Assembly (NCBI GenBank): GCA_963803165.1
Contig: CAWDLK010000008.1
Location: 1-64,000, forward strand
Length of the DNA stretch: 64,000 nt
Direction: 5' to 3'
DNA from: Changshengia sp963803165
Lineage (GTDB): Bacteria; Chloroflexota; Dormibacteria; Aeolococcales; Aeolococcaceae
Under the pieces are notes generated by a model. It made no database searches and was not told where the DNA came from. It saw nothing but the letters and a program-made list of their open reading frames with translations. A program made the translations under genes and the position numbers. Shown in pieces: positions 1-8,306 of this stretch. Position 1 is the first letter of the stretch, and the number at the start of each line of letters is the position of its first letter.

Positions 1-15
1 AGCAGGGTGCGGAAG
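1..15 (+). repeat. IS left terminal inverted repeat
   Basis: AGCAGGGTGCGGAAG, perfectly complementary to the right end at 1334-1348. Confidence 0.85.
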
Positions 16-152
16 TAGGGTCTCTGCAGCTGCCAACCCGGCGATCGATGGGCCGAGATGGGTGGTCGTGGGTGTCGGCGGCGTACCCGACCCCCCTCAA
101 AGGCTGGCGGGCCTGCCCGGGAGCCCCTTCCGGGCCATTGCCTCGGCGGTCC

Positions 153-1253
153 TCAGCCTGCGGCTGCGTCCAGCGCCGCTATGCGGATGAGGTTGTAGGC
201 GGCCCCGGTCATCAGGAACCACGCCCGATTGCGCCGGCGGCCTCGGTAGCGCAGCTTCCGGCCGCCGGCCACCGTCTTCATCCACCCGAAGGGCTCCTCG
301 ATCCGCTTGCGCAAGCGCAGGCTCACCTCGTGGCCGGGATGGCGGGTGGTGCGCCCGTCGATCGCGCTGCTGCGTCGGTCGCCGATGTTCTGGGCCACGT
401 GCGGCGTCACCCCCAGCTCCCGGCAGCCCGCCACGAAGTCTCGGGTGTCGTACGCCTTGTCAGCTGCCACCGTCCGTCGTCGCAGCGTGGTCGGCAGCGC
501 CCCCAACAGTTCCAGCGCCGTCCTCCGCTCGGCGTGGCCGTCCGCCTGGGTCAAATCCATGCCCACGATCAGGGCCTTGCGATGCTCCATCAGCAGGTGG
601 CCCATGAAGCTCAGCTTGGCCGGCTGGGAGTCGCCCTTGCGCATCATCCGGGCCTCGGGATCGGTGGTCGAGCGGTGGGTCTCATTGGTCCGGCGCTCGC
701 CGTGGAAGTCGCGCTCGGCGTTCCGGCCGCCCCCCGAGGTCGGCGGAGCCGATGAGCTGCCCTCGTCCCGCGGGCGAAAACTCTTGTGGGAGGCCCAGGC
801 CTCGAGCAGCGTGCCGTCGACGCTGAAGTGCTCGCTCGAGATGTAGCGCCGCAGCTTGGCCTGCTTGACCACCTCGGCCAGGAACCGATCGGCGATCTCG
901 GCCTTGAGCAACCGCTCCCGGTTCTTGGTGAAGGTGGTGGGGTCGAAGGCCGGGGCGTCAATGGGCAGATCCAGGAACCACTTGAACAGCAGGTTGTAGG
1001 TCAGGTGCTGGCAGAAGGCGCGCTCGCTCCGGATCGAGAACATGGCCATCAGCACCGTCGACTTCAGCAGCGTCTCCGGAGGGACGCTGGGCCGGCCGAT
1101 GCTCGAGTACATGGCCTCGAAGTCGCCGTCCATCTCCGCCAGGACCGCGTCCACGATGGTCCGGATCCGGCGCAGCGGGTGATCCGCCGGGACCATCGCC
1201 TCCGTGCTCACCGTGGTGAGCATCGTCATCTGCAGATCGGGGCTGCCACGCAT
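153..1253 (-). CDS. IS5-like family DDE transposase
   Basis: A 366-residue transposase that would cut and join the ends of the surrounding insertion sequence. The N-terminal part (PADHPLRRI ... RPSVPPETLLKS ... RSERAFCQHL) is the DUF772-type domain of IS5/IS1182 transposases. The catalytic acidic residues are visible in HFSVDGTLLEAW, VAADKAYDTRDF and RKRIEEPFGWMK. The start at 1253 was chosen because AGGAG lies 9 nt upstream; the frame stays open to 1298, but that extension has no ribosome site and is Arg-rich. The frame is intact and the terminal repeats are perfect, so the element may still be active. Confidence 0.9.
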   Translation of the reverse strand: MRGSPDLQMTMLTTVSTEAMVPADHPLRRIRTIVDAVLAEMDGDFEAMYSSIGRPSVPPETLLKSTVLMAMFSIRSERAFCQHLTYNLLFKWFLDLPIDAPAFDPTTFTKNRERLLKAEIADRFLAEVVKQAKLRRYISSEHFSVDGTLLEAWASHKSFRPRDEGSSSAPPTSGGGRNAERDFHGERRTNETHRSTTDPEARMMRKGDSQPAKLSFMGHLLMEHRKALIVGMDLTQADGHAERRTALELLGALPTTLRRRTVAADKAYDTRDFVAGCRELGVTPHVAQNIGDRRSSAIDGRTTRHPGHEVSLRLRKRIEEPFGWMKTVAGGRKLRYRGRRRNRAWFLMTGAAYNLIRIAALDAAAG

Positions 1254-1333
1254 TCGAGATCTCCTGCTGGGACGTCGCGTCCCCGCAAGAACTCTCACAT
1301 CCGTGTTTAACCCGGCAAGCCCCTCAGGGGGTT

Positions 1334-1348
1334 CTTCCGCACCCTGCT
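1334..1348 (-). repeat. IS right terminal inverted repeat
   Basis: CTTCCGCACCCTGCT, the reverse complement of bases 1-15; unrelated sequence begins after it. Confidence 0.85.
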
Positions 1349-1419
1349 AGCGGCGCACCCGGCCGCGGACGCGACACCCACCCCGGGGAGCGGATTATCA
1401 GCGCTGCCCTGATTCAGCC

Positions 1420-2766
1420 ATGAACGCGATGCCCGACGCCCCTCGTCCGACCCCCCCTTCCGCGGCGGTCGCCGTCGCCCCAGACCGGCTCCCGCGTCGC
1501 CAGGCGGAGCCCTTCGTGGTCATGGCCAAGCCGGTCGGCCCCCTCTGCAACCTCGCCTGCGACTACTGCTACTACCTGGGCAAGACCAGCCTCTTCCCCG
1601 CCGGGGAGCGCTACCGGATGACAGAGGCCGTGCTCGACGCCCACATCCGCGCCGTCATCGAGGCCAGCCCCGGGCCCCTGGTCTGCTACGCGTGGCATGG
1701 CGGCGAGCCGACCCTCGCCGGCCTCGACTTCTTTCGGCGGGCCGTGGAGCTCCAGCGGCGCCACCTGCCGGAGGGCTGGACCTGCGTCAACAACCTACAG
1801 ACCAACGGCACTCGCCTCGACGACGCCTGGTGCGCCTTCCTCGCCGAGAACCACTTCGCGGTGGGCATCAGCATCGACGGACCGGCGAGGTTCCACGACC
1901 GCAGCCGCCCCGACCGGCGCGGTCGGCCCAGTCACGCCCGCACAATGGGCGGGCTGGCACTTCTGCGCGCGCACGGCATCGAGCCCGACGTCCTCTGCAC
2001 CCTCAACGCGCGGACCGCCGCCGCCCCGTTCGAGGTGTACCGCTTCTTCCTCGACGAGCGGGTGCGCTGGGTGCAGTTCCTCCCGGTGGTGGAGCGGACG
2101 CCCGGCGGCGCGGTCACCGACCGCTCGGTGAGCCCGGCGGCGATGGCCGAGTTCCTCTGCACCGTCTTCGACGAGTGGGTGCGCCACGACGTCGGCCGGA
2201 TCGCGGTGCAGAACTTCGCCGAGGCGCTGCTGGTGGTGGGCGGAACCCCCGCCAACCTCTGTGTCATGTCCGAGACCTGCGGGCACGTGCTCGCCCTCGA
2301 GCACGACGGCGCCGTCTACGCCTGCGATCACTTCGTCGACCCCGGGCACCGGCTGGGCAGCGTGGTCGCCGACGGCCTCGGCGCCCTGCTCGGCTCCGAG
2401 CCGCAGCTGTCGTTCGGCCGGGCGAAGCGGACCGGCCTGCCGGCGGTGTGCCGGGCCTGCACGGTCCGCTTCCTCTGCAACGGCGGCTGCCCCAAGGACC
2501 GTTTCGCGGTCGCGCCGGACGGGGAGCCGGGGCTCAACTACCTCTGCGCCGGATACCGGGATTCCTTCCAGCACATGCTCCCCCAGCTCATCCGGATGGT
2601 CGGCCTGGGGCGCTCGGGAGCGGGGGTGGCGGCGATCATGGGCGTCCTGGAGGCCGAGGAGCGCGAGGAGAGGCGGCGCTGGCGGGACGCCTCGCGCAAC
2701 GACCCGTGCCCGTGTGGCAGCGGGCGCAAGTACAAGCACTGCTGCCTGGCGGCTCGGCGGGTGTGA
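1420..2766 (+). CDS. Anaerobic sulfatase-maturase-type radical SAM/SPASM enzyme with C-terminal SEC-C motif
   Basis: A 448-residue radical SAM enzyme. CNLACDYCYYL (about residues 43-53) supplies the CxxxCxxC site for the SAM-binding [4Fe-4S] cluster. The C-terminal SPASM region contains CRACTVRFLCNGGCPKDRF, which binds auxiliary clusters. Anaerobic sulfatase-maturating enzymes of this layout oxidise an active-site Cys or Ser of a sulfatase to formylglycine. The last residues (NDPCPCGSGRKYKHCC) are a zinc-binding SEC-C motif, which is not part of the core family. No sulfatase is encoded in the window, so the substrate is unknown and another peptide could be modified. The ATG lacks a good ribosome site; a second ATG three codons in is possible. 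The stop overlaps the next gene's GTG. Confidence 0.88.
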   Translation: MNAMPDAPRPTPPSAAVAVAPDRLPRRQAEPFVVMAKPVGPLCNLACDYCYYLGKTSLFPAGERYRMTEAVLDAHIRAVIEASPGPLVCYAWHGGEPTLAGLDFFRRAVELQRRHLPEGWTCVNNLQTNGTRLDDAWCAFLAENHFAVGISIDGPARFHDRSRPDRRGRPSHARTMGGLALLRAHGIEPDVLCTLNARTAAAPFEVYRFFLDERVRWVQFLPVVERTPGGAVTDRSVSPAAMAEFLCTVFDEWVRHDVGRIAVQNFAEALLVVGGTPANLCVMSETCGHVLALEHDGAVYACDHFVDPGHRLGSVVADGLGALLGSEPQLSFGRAKRTGLPAVCRACTVRFLCNGGCPKDRFAVAPDGEPGLNYLCAGYRDSFQHMLPQLIRMVGLGRSGAGVAAIMGVLEAEEREERRRWRDASRNDPCPCGSGRKYKHCCLAARRV

Positions 2767-3487
2767 CGGACATCCCCCCGGCCTCGCGGCTCGAGGAGAT
2801 CGACACGGCGCTCCGCGCCCGGGGATCGCCGGCCCGGGCCGAGCAGGAGCGGGCGTACCTGAAGAGCGACCTCGTCCACTACGGGGTGAGCGTCCCCGCG
2901 GTGCGGGCGGTGGCCAGGGAGTGGCTGGTGCGCCACCCCGCGCTTGACCGGGGGGAGCTCCTCGCCCTGGTCGAGGCGCTGTGGGCGGGGTCCGTCCACG
3001 AGCGCCGTCGCTGCGCCGCCGAGCTGCTCGAGATGCGCGCCGACCTCCTGCGCCCGTCGGAGATGGCGCTGGTGGAGCCCTGCTTCGCGAGTCGCGCACC
3101 TGGGCTCTGGTCGACGAGCTGGCGGCGGTGGTCGTCGGCGGCCTGGTCGAGCGCCATCCCGAGCTGGGCTCGACCCTCGACCGCTGGGCGGGCGACCCCG
3201 ACTTCTGGATCCGCAGGTCGGCGCTGCTCGCCCTGCTCCTCCCGCTGCGGCGCGGAGCCGGTGACTTCGCCCGTTTCGCGGCCTACGCGGAGACGATGCT
3301 CGACGAGCGCGAGTTCTTCATCCGCAAGGCGATCGGCTGGGTGCTTCGCGACACCGGCCGCAAGCGCCCCGGTCTCGTCTACGAGTGGCTGCTCCCCCGC
3401 GCGTGGCGGGCCTCGAGCGTGACCGTCCGGGAGGCGGTGAAGCCGCTCTCCCCGGAGCAGCGCGCCGCCATCCTCGCGGCCCGCTGA
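2763..3487 (+). pseudogene. AlkD-like DNA alkylation repair protein, frameshifted
   Basis: The GTG start overlaps the stop of the radical SAM gene (GTGA), suggesting translational coupling. Residues from VTDIPPASRLEEIDTALRA through EMALVE form the first half of a HEAT-like AlkD repeat protein, which in known members removes alkylated bases. Near 3078 the frame is lost. The second half continues one frame over (LLRESRTWALVDELA ... DPDFWIRRSALLALL ... REFFIRKAIGWVLRDTGR) to 3487. One base missing from the CCC run at 3078-3080 would restore a protein of about 241 residues. Conserved residues on both sides of the break point to a recent indel or a sequencing error. Confidence 0.8.
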
Positions 3488-3494
3488 GCCGCCC

Positions 3495-4727
3495 TCAGCC
3501 CGCCGCTGGGGACGGGGACGGGCTGCCCGCGCAGAGGTTCACCCCCTTGGTCACCAGGACCTGGACCACGGCGTCGATCAGGGTGGACTCGGGCAGCTGG
3601 TGGTCGGAGACCGCCGCGACCATCTGCGCGACCACCTGCTGAAACGTCGTGTTCGGGGAGCCCGAGTTGTACAGGACCATGTCGGCACCCGCGGCGACCG
3701 CCTCCACGATGGCCTGCGGCACGCTGAGGCCGATGTCGCTGATGGCGTCGGCGGAGAGCGAGTCGGTGATCACCAGGCCGGTGAAGCCGAGCCGGTTGCG
3801 AAGCAGGCCGATGATGGCCGCGGCCGAGAGGCTCGCCGGTTCCGGGGTGAGGCCGGGGACCGACGCGTTGCCGACCATCACCGCGGGCAGTCCGGCCTTG
3901 ATCGCCGCCTCGAAGGGGAGGAGGTCCGCAGCCTCCAGCGTGGTGAGCGGAGGGGTGCTCGCGGGCGCGTCGTCCGTGTTGGCGGTGGCGCTGCCCTCAC
4001 CGGGGAAGTGCTTGATCACCGGGATCACGCCCCCGGCCTCGAGACCTGCGGCGAAGGCCAGCCCGTACGTGGAGGTGGTCTGGGGGGAGAGCCCAAAGGA
4101 GCGGGGGCCGTCCGTGTGCAGGGCATCGGGTCCCGGCCCGGAGGCGAGGTCGAGCACCGGGGCGAGGTCCATGGTCACGCCGTCGGCCGCCATGGCCGCC
4201 CCGGTCTGCTCGGCGAGCTGGTACACGGCCGATGGGGTCATGGTGGCGCTCATCTGGGCCGGCCACGGCATCGACCCCACCAGGTTGGCCATCCGCTGCA
4301 CACCCCCGCCCTCCTCGTCGGACATGACCACGGGGGCCAGACCTCCCTCGGCCTGCGCCGCCAGCGCCCTCAGCTGAGCCCCGAGGTCGCTGGGCGCCGA
4401 GCTGCCGAAGAGGATGACGCCCCCGGCACCCGCCGCCACCGAAGGGGCCACGGCGGCGACGTCGGTCTCCTCGGCGGGCACCACGACGAGCTGTGCGGCG
4501 AGGCGCGCGACGCTCCACGAGGAGAGCTCGGTGAGGATGCCGCACGACGGCGTGCTGCTCGGGCTCGGAGCTGGCGCTGACGACGACGTGGGCGTGTGGC
4601 TCGGCCGCGACGACGGCTGCACCGTCGCGGCGCAGCCCGCGGCCGAGATGGCGAGGCAGGCGACGCCCAGGAGCCCAATCCCCGCCCGTGGTCTGGTCCG
4701 ACGGAAGGCCGTGGCCGATCTCCGCAG
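3495..4727 (-). CDS. Glycoside hydrolase family 3 lipoprotein (beta-N-acetylhexosaminidase type)
   Basis: The mature domain is GH3, as in NagZ-like enzymes that cleave N-acetylglucosaminides during peptidoglycan turnover or sugar scavenging. It shows KHFPGEG, the GH3 substrate loop, and GLVITDSL, which carries the Asp nucleophile. Upstream of the GTG at 4622 the same frame encodes a convincing lipoprotein signal (RAGIGLLGVACLAISAAGC), then a Ser/Pro-rich linker, so the protein is probably membrane-anchored. No ATG, GTG or TTG exists between the upstream stop (4738-4740) and this signal, only a CTG at 4727. Either CTG is used, or an early frameshift hides a GTG at 4743 that follows GGGGAGGGGG. 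The internal GTG at 4622 would lose the signal peptide. Confidence 0.8.
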   Translation of the reverse strand: MRRSATAFRRTRPRAGIGLLGVACLAISAAGCAATVQPSSRPSHTPTSSSAPAPSPSSTPSCGILTELSSWSVARLAAQLVVVPAEETDVAAVAPSVAAGAGGVILFGSSAPSDLGAQLRALAAQAEGGLAPVVMSDEEGGGVQRMANLVGSMPWPAQMSATMTPSAVYQLAEQTGAAMAADGVTMDLAPVLDLASGPGPDALHTDGPRSFGLSPQTTSTYGLAFAAGLEAGGVIPVIKHFPGEGSATANTDDAPASTPPLTTLEAADLLPFEAAIKAGLPAVMVGNASVPGLTPEPASLSAAAIIGLLRNRLGFTGLVITDSLSADAISDIGLSVPQAIVEAVAAGADMVLYNSGSPNTTFQQVVAQMVAAVSDHQLPESTLIDAVVQVLVTKGVNLCAGSPSPSPAAG

Positions 4728-4831
4728 TGGTGGGGTCTCTCACCCCCTCCCCACGGTATACCGCCGCCCGGGTGGAATCGCTACGGTGATCCAGCACCGC
4801 TTCCGCCCCGGGGCACCGCCGGCGTGGCAGG

Positions 4832-5344
4832 ATGGCCACCGAGGTCATGAGGGTCGAGGCCTGGCTCGGCGACATCACCACCCTCGAGGTGGATGCGATC
4901 GTCAACGCGGCCAACTCGTCGCTGCTCGGAGGGGGAGGGGTGGACGGGGCCATCCACCGAGCGGCCGGCCCCGCGCTCCGGGCGGAGTGCCGCCTCCTCG
5001 GCGGCTGCGCCACGGGCGACGCCAAGCTCACCCGGGGTCACCGGCTCCCGGCCCGCTGGATCGTCCACACCGTCGGGCCGGTCTGGCGCGGCGGTGGCGG
5101 TGGCGAGGAGGCCGCCCTGGCGTCCTGCTACCGCCGCTCCCTCGATGTGGCCGCCGGCGCGGGGGCCCGCTCGATCGCGTTCCCGGCGATCTCCACCGGC
5201 GCCTTCGGGTTTCCCGAGGCCTCGGCGGCGCGGATCGCCGTCGACACGGTGATCGGGGTGGACCCCTCCCACTGGGAGCGGATCGTGCTGGTCGCCTTCG
5301 ATCGCGCAACCCTGGAGCGGTACTGCAACCTGCTGCCCGGCTGA
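4832..5344 (+). CDS. Macrodomain protein (O-acetyl-ADP-ribose deacetylase-like)
   Basis: A single macrodomain of about 170 residues. Visible signatures are GDITTLEVDAIVNAANSSL (ADP-ribose binding with the NAAN motif), GGGGVDGAIHRAAGP (the Gly-rich phosphate loop) and AFPAISTGAFGFP (second loop). Relatives of the YmdB/MacroD class hydrolyse O-acetyl-ADP-ribose or remove ADP-ribose from proteins. The ATG at 4832 or the one at 4847 could be the start; the latter places the macrodomain at the very N-terminus. It is divergent from the GH3 lipoprotein and converges on malic enzyme, so it is probably monocistronic. Confidence 0.9.
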   Translation: MATEVMRVEAWLGDITTLEVDAIVNAANSSLLGGGGVDGAIHRAAGPALRAECRLLGGCATGDAKLTRGHRLPARWIVHTVGPVWRGGGGGEEAALASCYRRSLDVAAGAGARSIAFPAISTGAFGFPEASAARIAVDTVIGVDPSHWERIVLVAFDRATLERYCNLLPG

Positions 5345-5390
5345 CGCGGCCCGCGGCCGCAGGTCGCGGGCGGGAGATGGGCGCCGGCGC

Positions 5391-7109
5391 TCAGGGGGTG
5401 GGTGCGGGCTCGTACACCGGGTCCCACATGGTCGCGTCCACTGCGGCCTCGATCTCCCCGTCTGCCGCCAGGCGGCCCAGTCCCCGGTCGCGGGCCTCCC
5501 GCGCGACGGCGATGGCGATGCGCCGCGAGACCGCTCGCAGGTCACTGAGCGCGGGGTAGATGGCACCCTGGGCCAGCCGCTCAGGGGTCACCATCTCGGC
5601 GAGCTCGGACGCCGCCGCCATGAACATGCCGTCGGTGAGCTCGCGGGCATGCGCGACCATGGCGCCGAGCCCCACGCCGGGGAAGACGAAGACGTTGTTG
5701 GCCTGCGCGACGAGGTGCTGCCGGCCCTCCACCACGACCGGTGGGAACGGGCTTCCGGTGGCCACCAGAGCACGCCCACCGCTCCAGGCCAGCACGTCTG
5801 CGGGCACCGCCTCCGAGCTCGCCGTCGGATTGGAGAGCACCAGGACCACAGGGCGGTGCGCCCTGGCGGCCATCTCGCGGATCGCCGCCTGGGTGAAGGC
5901 GCCCGCCTGGCCGCTGGTGCCCACCAGCACGGTGGGTGCCACCTGGCGGATGACCGTCTCCAGGTCGGAGGCGGGGCCGGGGTCGAGCCCGAGCCGCGCC
6001 AGATCCTCATGGGGCAGTGCGAAGGGAAGCTTGTCGTCGTCGACCTGATCGCGCCCCTCGAAGATCAGGCCGTGCGAGTCCATCATCACCACCGCACTCC
6101 GCACCGTGTCCTCGGAGGCACCGAGGGCGCGCATCGCCACCTGGAGCAGCCGCGCGATGCCGACGCCGGAGGCGCCCGCCCCGACGAAGACGGCCCGCTG
6201 GTCGCACAGCGTCCCACCCGTCTCGCCCATGGCCGCCAGGATGCCGCCCAGCACGACGGCGGCCGTCCCCTGCATGTCGTCGTTGAAGCTGGGGATCCGC
6301 TGCCGGTAGCGGTCGAGGAGCCGGATGGCGTTGTGCTGCTTGAAGTCCTCCCACTGGAGCAGGGCGTGGGGAAAGACCTCCTGCACGGCCTCGACGAAGG
6401 CCTCGATGAAGCGGTCGTAGGCGGCACCTCGCAGCCGTGGCTTGGGGTAGCCGAGGTAGAGGGGGTCGCTCAGGAGATCGGGGTTGTCGGTCCCGCAATC
6501 CAGCGAGATGGCCAGCGTGAGCGTGGGACTGATCCCCGCCCCGGCGGTGTAGAGGGCCAGCTTCCCGACGGGGATGCCCATGCCCCCTGCGCCCTGGTCG
6601 CCGAGGCCGAGGATGCGCTCGTTGTCGGTGGCCACGATCAGACGGACGTCGGGCCGGCCGGCGTTGCCCAGCAGCTCCGGGATGCGCTCGATGTCGTCGG
6701 GGGTGATCCACAGCCCCTGGGGGCGCCGCAGGACGTGGCTGAAGTCCCGGCACGCGTAGCCCACGGTGGGGGTGTAGACGATGGGCGCCAGCTCCTCCAG
6801 GTGGTCGATGAGCATGCGGTAGAAGAGGGTCTCGTTGCGGTCGTGGAGAGCGGTCAGGCCGATGTAGCGCTCCAGGTCATCCCCCTTGCGTCGGAGGTGC
6901 TCGAGCTCCAGGGCCACCTGCTGGCGGATGGTCAGCTCGCGCCAGGGGAGCAGCCCGCGCAGGCCGCGGTCGGCTCGCTCCTGCTCCGTGAAGGCGGCGT
7001 CCTTGTTGAGCTGCGGGTTGGCCAGCAGCTCATGCCCCAGGGGCGGCTCGGAGGCCGCCGGTTGCTGGGCCGGCACCGATCGGTTCGGGGCGAGAACCAC
7101 GCTCGTCAT
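5391..7109 (-). CDS. maeA: NAD-dependent malic enzyme
   Basis: A 572-residue malic enzyme that decarboxylates malate to pyruvate with NAD(P) reduction. The order of motifs is standard for the long family: ALHDRNETLFYRML, VYTPTVGYACRDFSH, the NAD/malate site VATDNERILGLGDQG, and FNDDMQGTAAVVLGGI, followed by the Rossmann fold GAGASGVGIARLL. The length matches E. coli MaeA/SfcA (about 565 residues). It is transcribed leftward from a region with two tandem hairpins. Cofactor preference cannot be read from the sequence with confidence. Confidence 0.95.
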   Translation of the reverse strand: MTSVVLAPNRSVPAQQPAASEPPLGHELLANPQLNKDAAFTEQERADRGLRGLLPWRELTIRQQVALELEHLRRKGDDLERYIGLTALHDRNETLFYRMLIDHLEELAPIVYTPTVGYACRDFSHVLRRPQGLWITPDDIERIPELLGNAGRPDVRLIVATDNERILGLGDQGAGGMGIPVGKLALYTAGAGISPTLTLAISLDCGTDNPDLLSDPLYLGYPKPRLRGAAYDRFIEAFVEAVQEVFPHALLQWEDFKQHNAIRLLDRYRQRIPSFNDDMQGTAAVVLGGILAAMGETGGTLCDQRAVFVGAGASGVGIARLLQVAMRALGASEDTVRSAVVMMDSHGLIFEGRDQVDDDKLPFALPHEDLARLGLDPGPASDLETVIRQVAPTVLVGTSGQAGAFTQAAIREMAARAHRPVVLVLSNPTASSEAVPADVLAWSGGRALVATGSPFPPVVVEGRQHLVAQANNVFVFPGVGLGAMVAHARELTDGMFMAAASELAEMVTPERLAQGAIYPALSDLRAVSRRIAIAVAREARDRGLGRLAADGEIEAAVDATMWDPVYEPAPTP

Positions 7110-7139
7110 CCACCCTGCGCGGTCGCGGAGGAGCCCCCG

Positions 7140-7214
7140 CGTGTCCCCACCTTGTCATCCTGCCGGCGGTGGGGACACGGCCGAACGGCTCGGATTCCCG
7201 GGGCCGTTCGGCCG
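7140..7214. promoter_or_regulatory. Two adjoining perfect hairpins in the maeA upstream region
   Basis: Hairpin 1 has 12-bp arms (CGTGTCCCCACC at 7140-7151, GGTGGGGACACG at 7168-7179). Hairpin 2 has 12-bp arms (CGGCCGAACGGC at 7178-7189, GCCGTTCGGCCG at 7203-7214). They touch, lie in the divergent gap between maeA and the DUF385 gene, and have no T-tract on either strand. They could be operators or leader RNA structures; the function is unknown. Confidence 0.55.
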
Positions 7215-7401
7215 GGGAGGGAGGGTGGGTGTGGGGGCACAAACTCGTCAATCGCGCTCTGCGGGGCCGTTCGATCGGCGCGTCTCGCACGCTGCGGCGG
7301 CAGGATCGATCCGTTCCCGCCAATTCAGGCCGGGAGCCGGGACCGACGTGTGCAATATTCAGATCAGTGGGCGGAACGAGAGCCGTTGCAAGGAGACAGG
7401 G

Positions 7402-7812
7402 ATGAGTTCCGACTGGAACCGCAAGATCATCGACGAGTTTCGCGCCCAGGGTGGGAAGGTCGGAGGCAACTTCGCCGGGGCCCCGCTGCTGCTCCTCCAC
7501 ACCGTCGGCGCCCGCAGCGGCGAGGAGCGAGTCACTCCGATCATGTACCAGGACCTCGGCGACGGCCGGGTCGCGGTCTTCGCTTCCAAGGCCGGCGCGC
7601 CCACTCATCCCGCCTGGTACCACAACCTGGTGGCCAGCCCCGAGGTCACCGCGGAGATCGGCCCCGACACCCGGCACTTCCGCGCCCGGACCGCCACCTC
7701 CGCCGAACGGGAGCCGATCTGGACCAAGCAGAAGCAGGGGTTCCCCGGGTTCGCCGACTACGAGGCCAAGACCGACCGCCAGATCCCTGTCGTCATCCTC
7801 GATCCGGTCTGA
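7402..7812 (+). CDS. Nitroreductase/deazaflavin-dependent family protein (DUF385)
   Basis: A 136-residue split beta-barrel protein of the Ddn/DUF385 family, whose members use F420 or related flavins. Family landmarks are GAPLLLLHTVGARSGEERVTP in the N-terminal half, then FASKAGAPTHPAWYHNLVASP and VTAEIG. AGGAG lies 6 nt before the ATG at 7402, which fixes the start, although the frame is open further upstream. The substrate is not predictable. F420-binding members are typical of Actinobacteria and some Chloroflexi, which mildly supports the taxonomic guess. Confidence 0.9.
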   Translation: MSSDWNRKIIDEFRAQGGKVGGNFAGAPLLLLHTVGARSGEERVTPIMYQDLGDGRVAVFASKAGAPTHPAWYHNLVASPEVTAEIGPDTRHFRARTATSAEREPIWTKQKQGFPGFADYEAKTDRQIPVVILDPV

Positions 7813-7830
7813 TTCACCCTGGCTCAGGGA

Positions 7831-8262
7831 TCAGAAGAGCGGGGCGATCAGCTCTGCCGCCTGCTCCAGGGGGCGGATGTCGGCGGTGGTGAAGGCGGCG
7901 GGGGCATCGCTGTCGATGTCGATCTGGCCCACGACCTCGCCCGTGCGCCGGACCAGGACCACACATTCGGAGCGGGTCTCGAGGCTGCAGGAGATGTAGT
8001 CGGGGTCGCCGCCGACGTCGGCGACGACCTGAGTGGCCCCAGTGGCCACCGCGCGCCCGCAGATGCCCTCGCCAACCCGGATCCGGGTGTGGTCGGTCGG
8101 CCGTCCGCTGAAGGCCCGAAGCACCAGGGTGTCACCCTCCAGGCCGTAGAGATAGACGGAGGTGTGGCGCGGGGCGGCGTGGCGGATGGCCCGGGCGGCG
8201 GCCTGCAGGCCGGTGATGCCCCGAGGGAGGTTGCGCAGGGATCTCCAGCCGGTGTCGGTCAT
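7831..8262 (-). CDS. GAF domain protein
   Basis: A 143-residue protein consisting of one GAF domain. The segments SVYLYGLEGDTLVLRAFSGRP, VGEGICGRAVATG, CSLETRSECVVLVRR and GQIDIDSDAPAAF follow the pattern of free-methionine-(R)-sulfoxide reductase-like GAF proteins. That enzyme uses conserved cysteines; a Cys in GEGICGRAV and one in YISCSLETRSEC are present, so a redox function is possible but unproven. The ATG at 8262 is the first methionine that keeps the domain complete; the longer open frame upstream overlaps the threonine aldolase gene and is not coding. Confidence 0.75.
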   Translation of the reverse strand: MTDTGWRSLRNLPRGITGLQAAARAIRHAAPRHTSVYLYGLEGDTLVLRAFSGRPTDHTRIRVGEGICGRAVATGATQVVADVGGDPDYISCSLETRSECVVLVRRTGEVVGQIDIDSDAPAAFTTADIRPLEQAAELIAPLF

Positions 8263-8306
8263 ACCCAGAAGCCCATCCTGCCGTGCCGCCCCTTCCTCGC
8301 GCCCTA

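Larger units (their letters stand above)
1..1348. mobile_element. IS5-like insertion sequence, complete to both tips
   Basis: The element is bounded by perfect 15-bp terminal inverted repeats (AGCAGGGTGCGGAAG at 1-15 and its complement at 1334-1348) and contains one leftward DDE transposase. A small perfect hairpin (CCCCTCAGGGG, 1320-1330) sits just inside the right end, as in many elements of the IS5/IS1182 type, where it may block read-through. The left tip coincides with base 1, so the target duplication cannot be checked. Family assignment rests on transposase motifs and is not certain between IS5 and IS1182. Confidence 0.85.

Noticed and set aside
3997..5031. Long open frame on the minus strand across GH3 lipoprotein and macrodomain
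   Set aside because: It is a shadow of two real genes on opposite strands and has Arg/Gly/Pro-rich composition typical of antisense high-GC frames.
5649..7892. 747-codon open frame antisense to malic enzyme
   Set aside because: It lies opposite a perfectly conserved enzyme and has no domain or credible start; high GC content suppresses stop codons.
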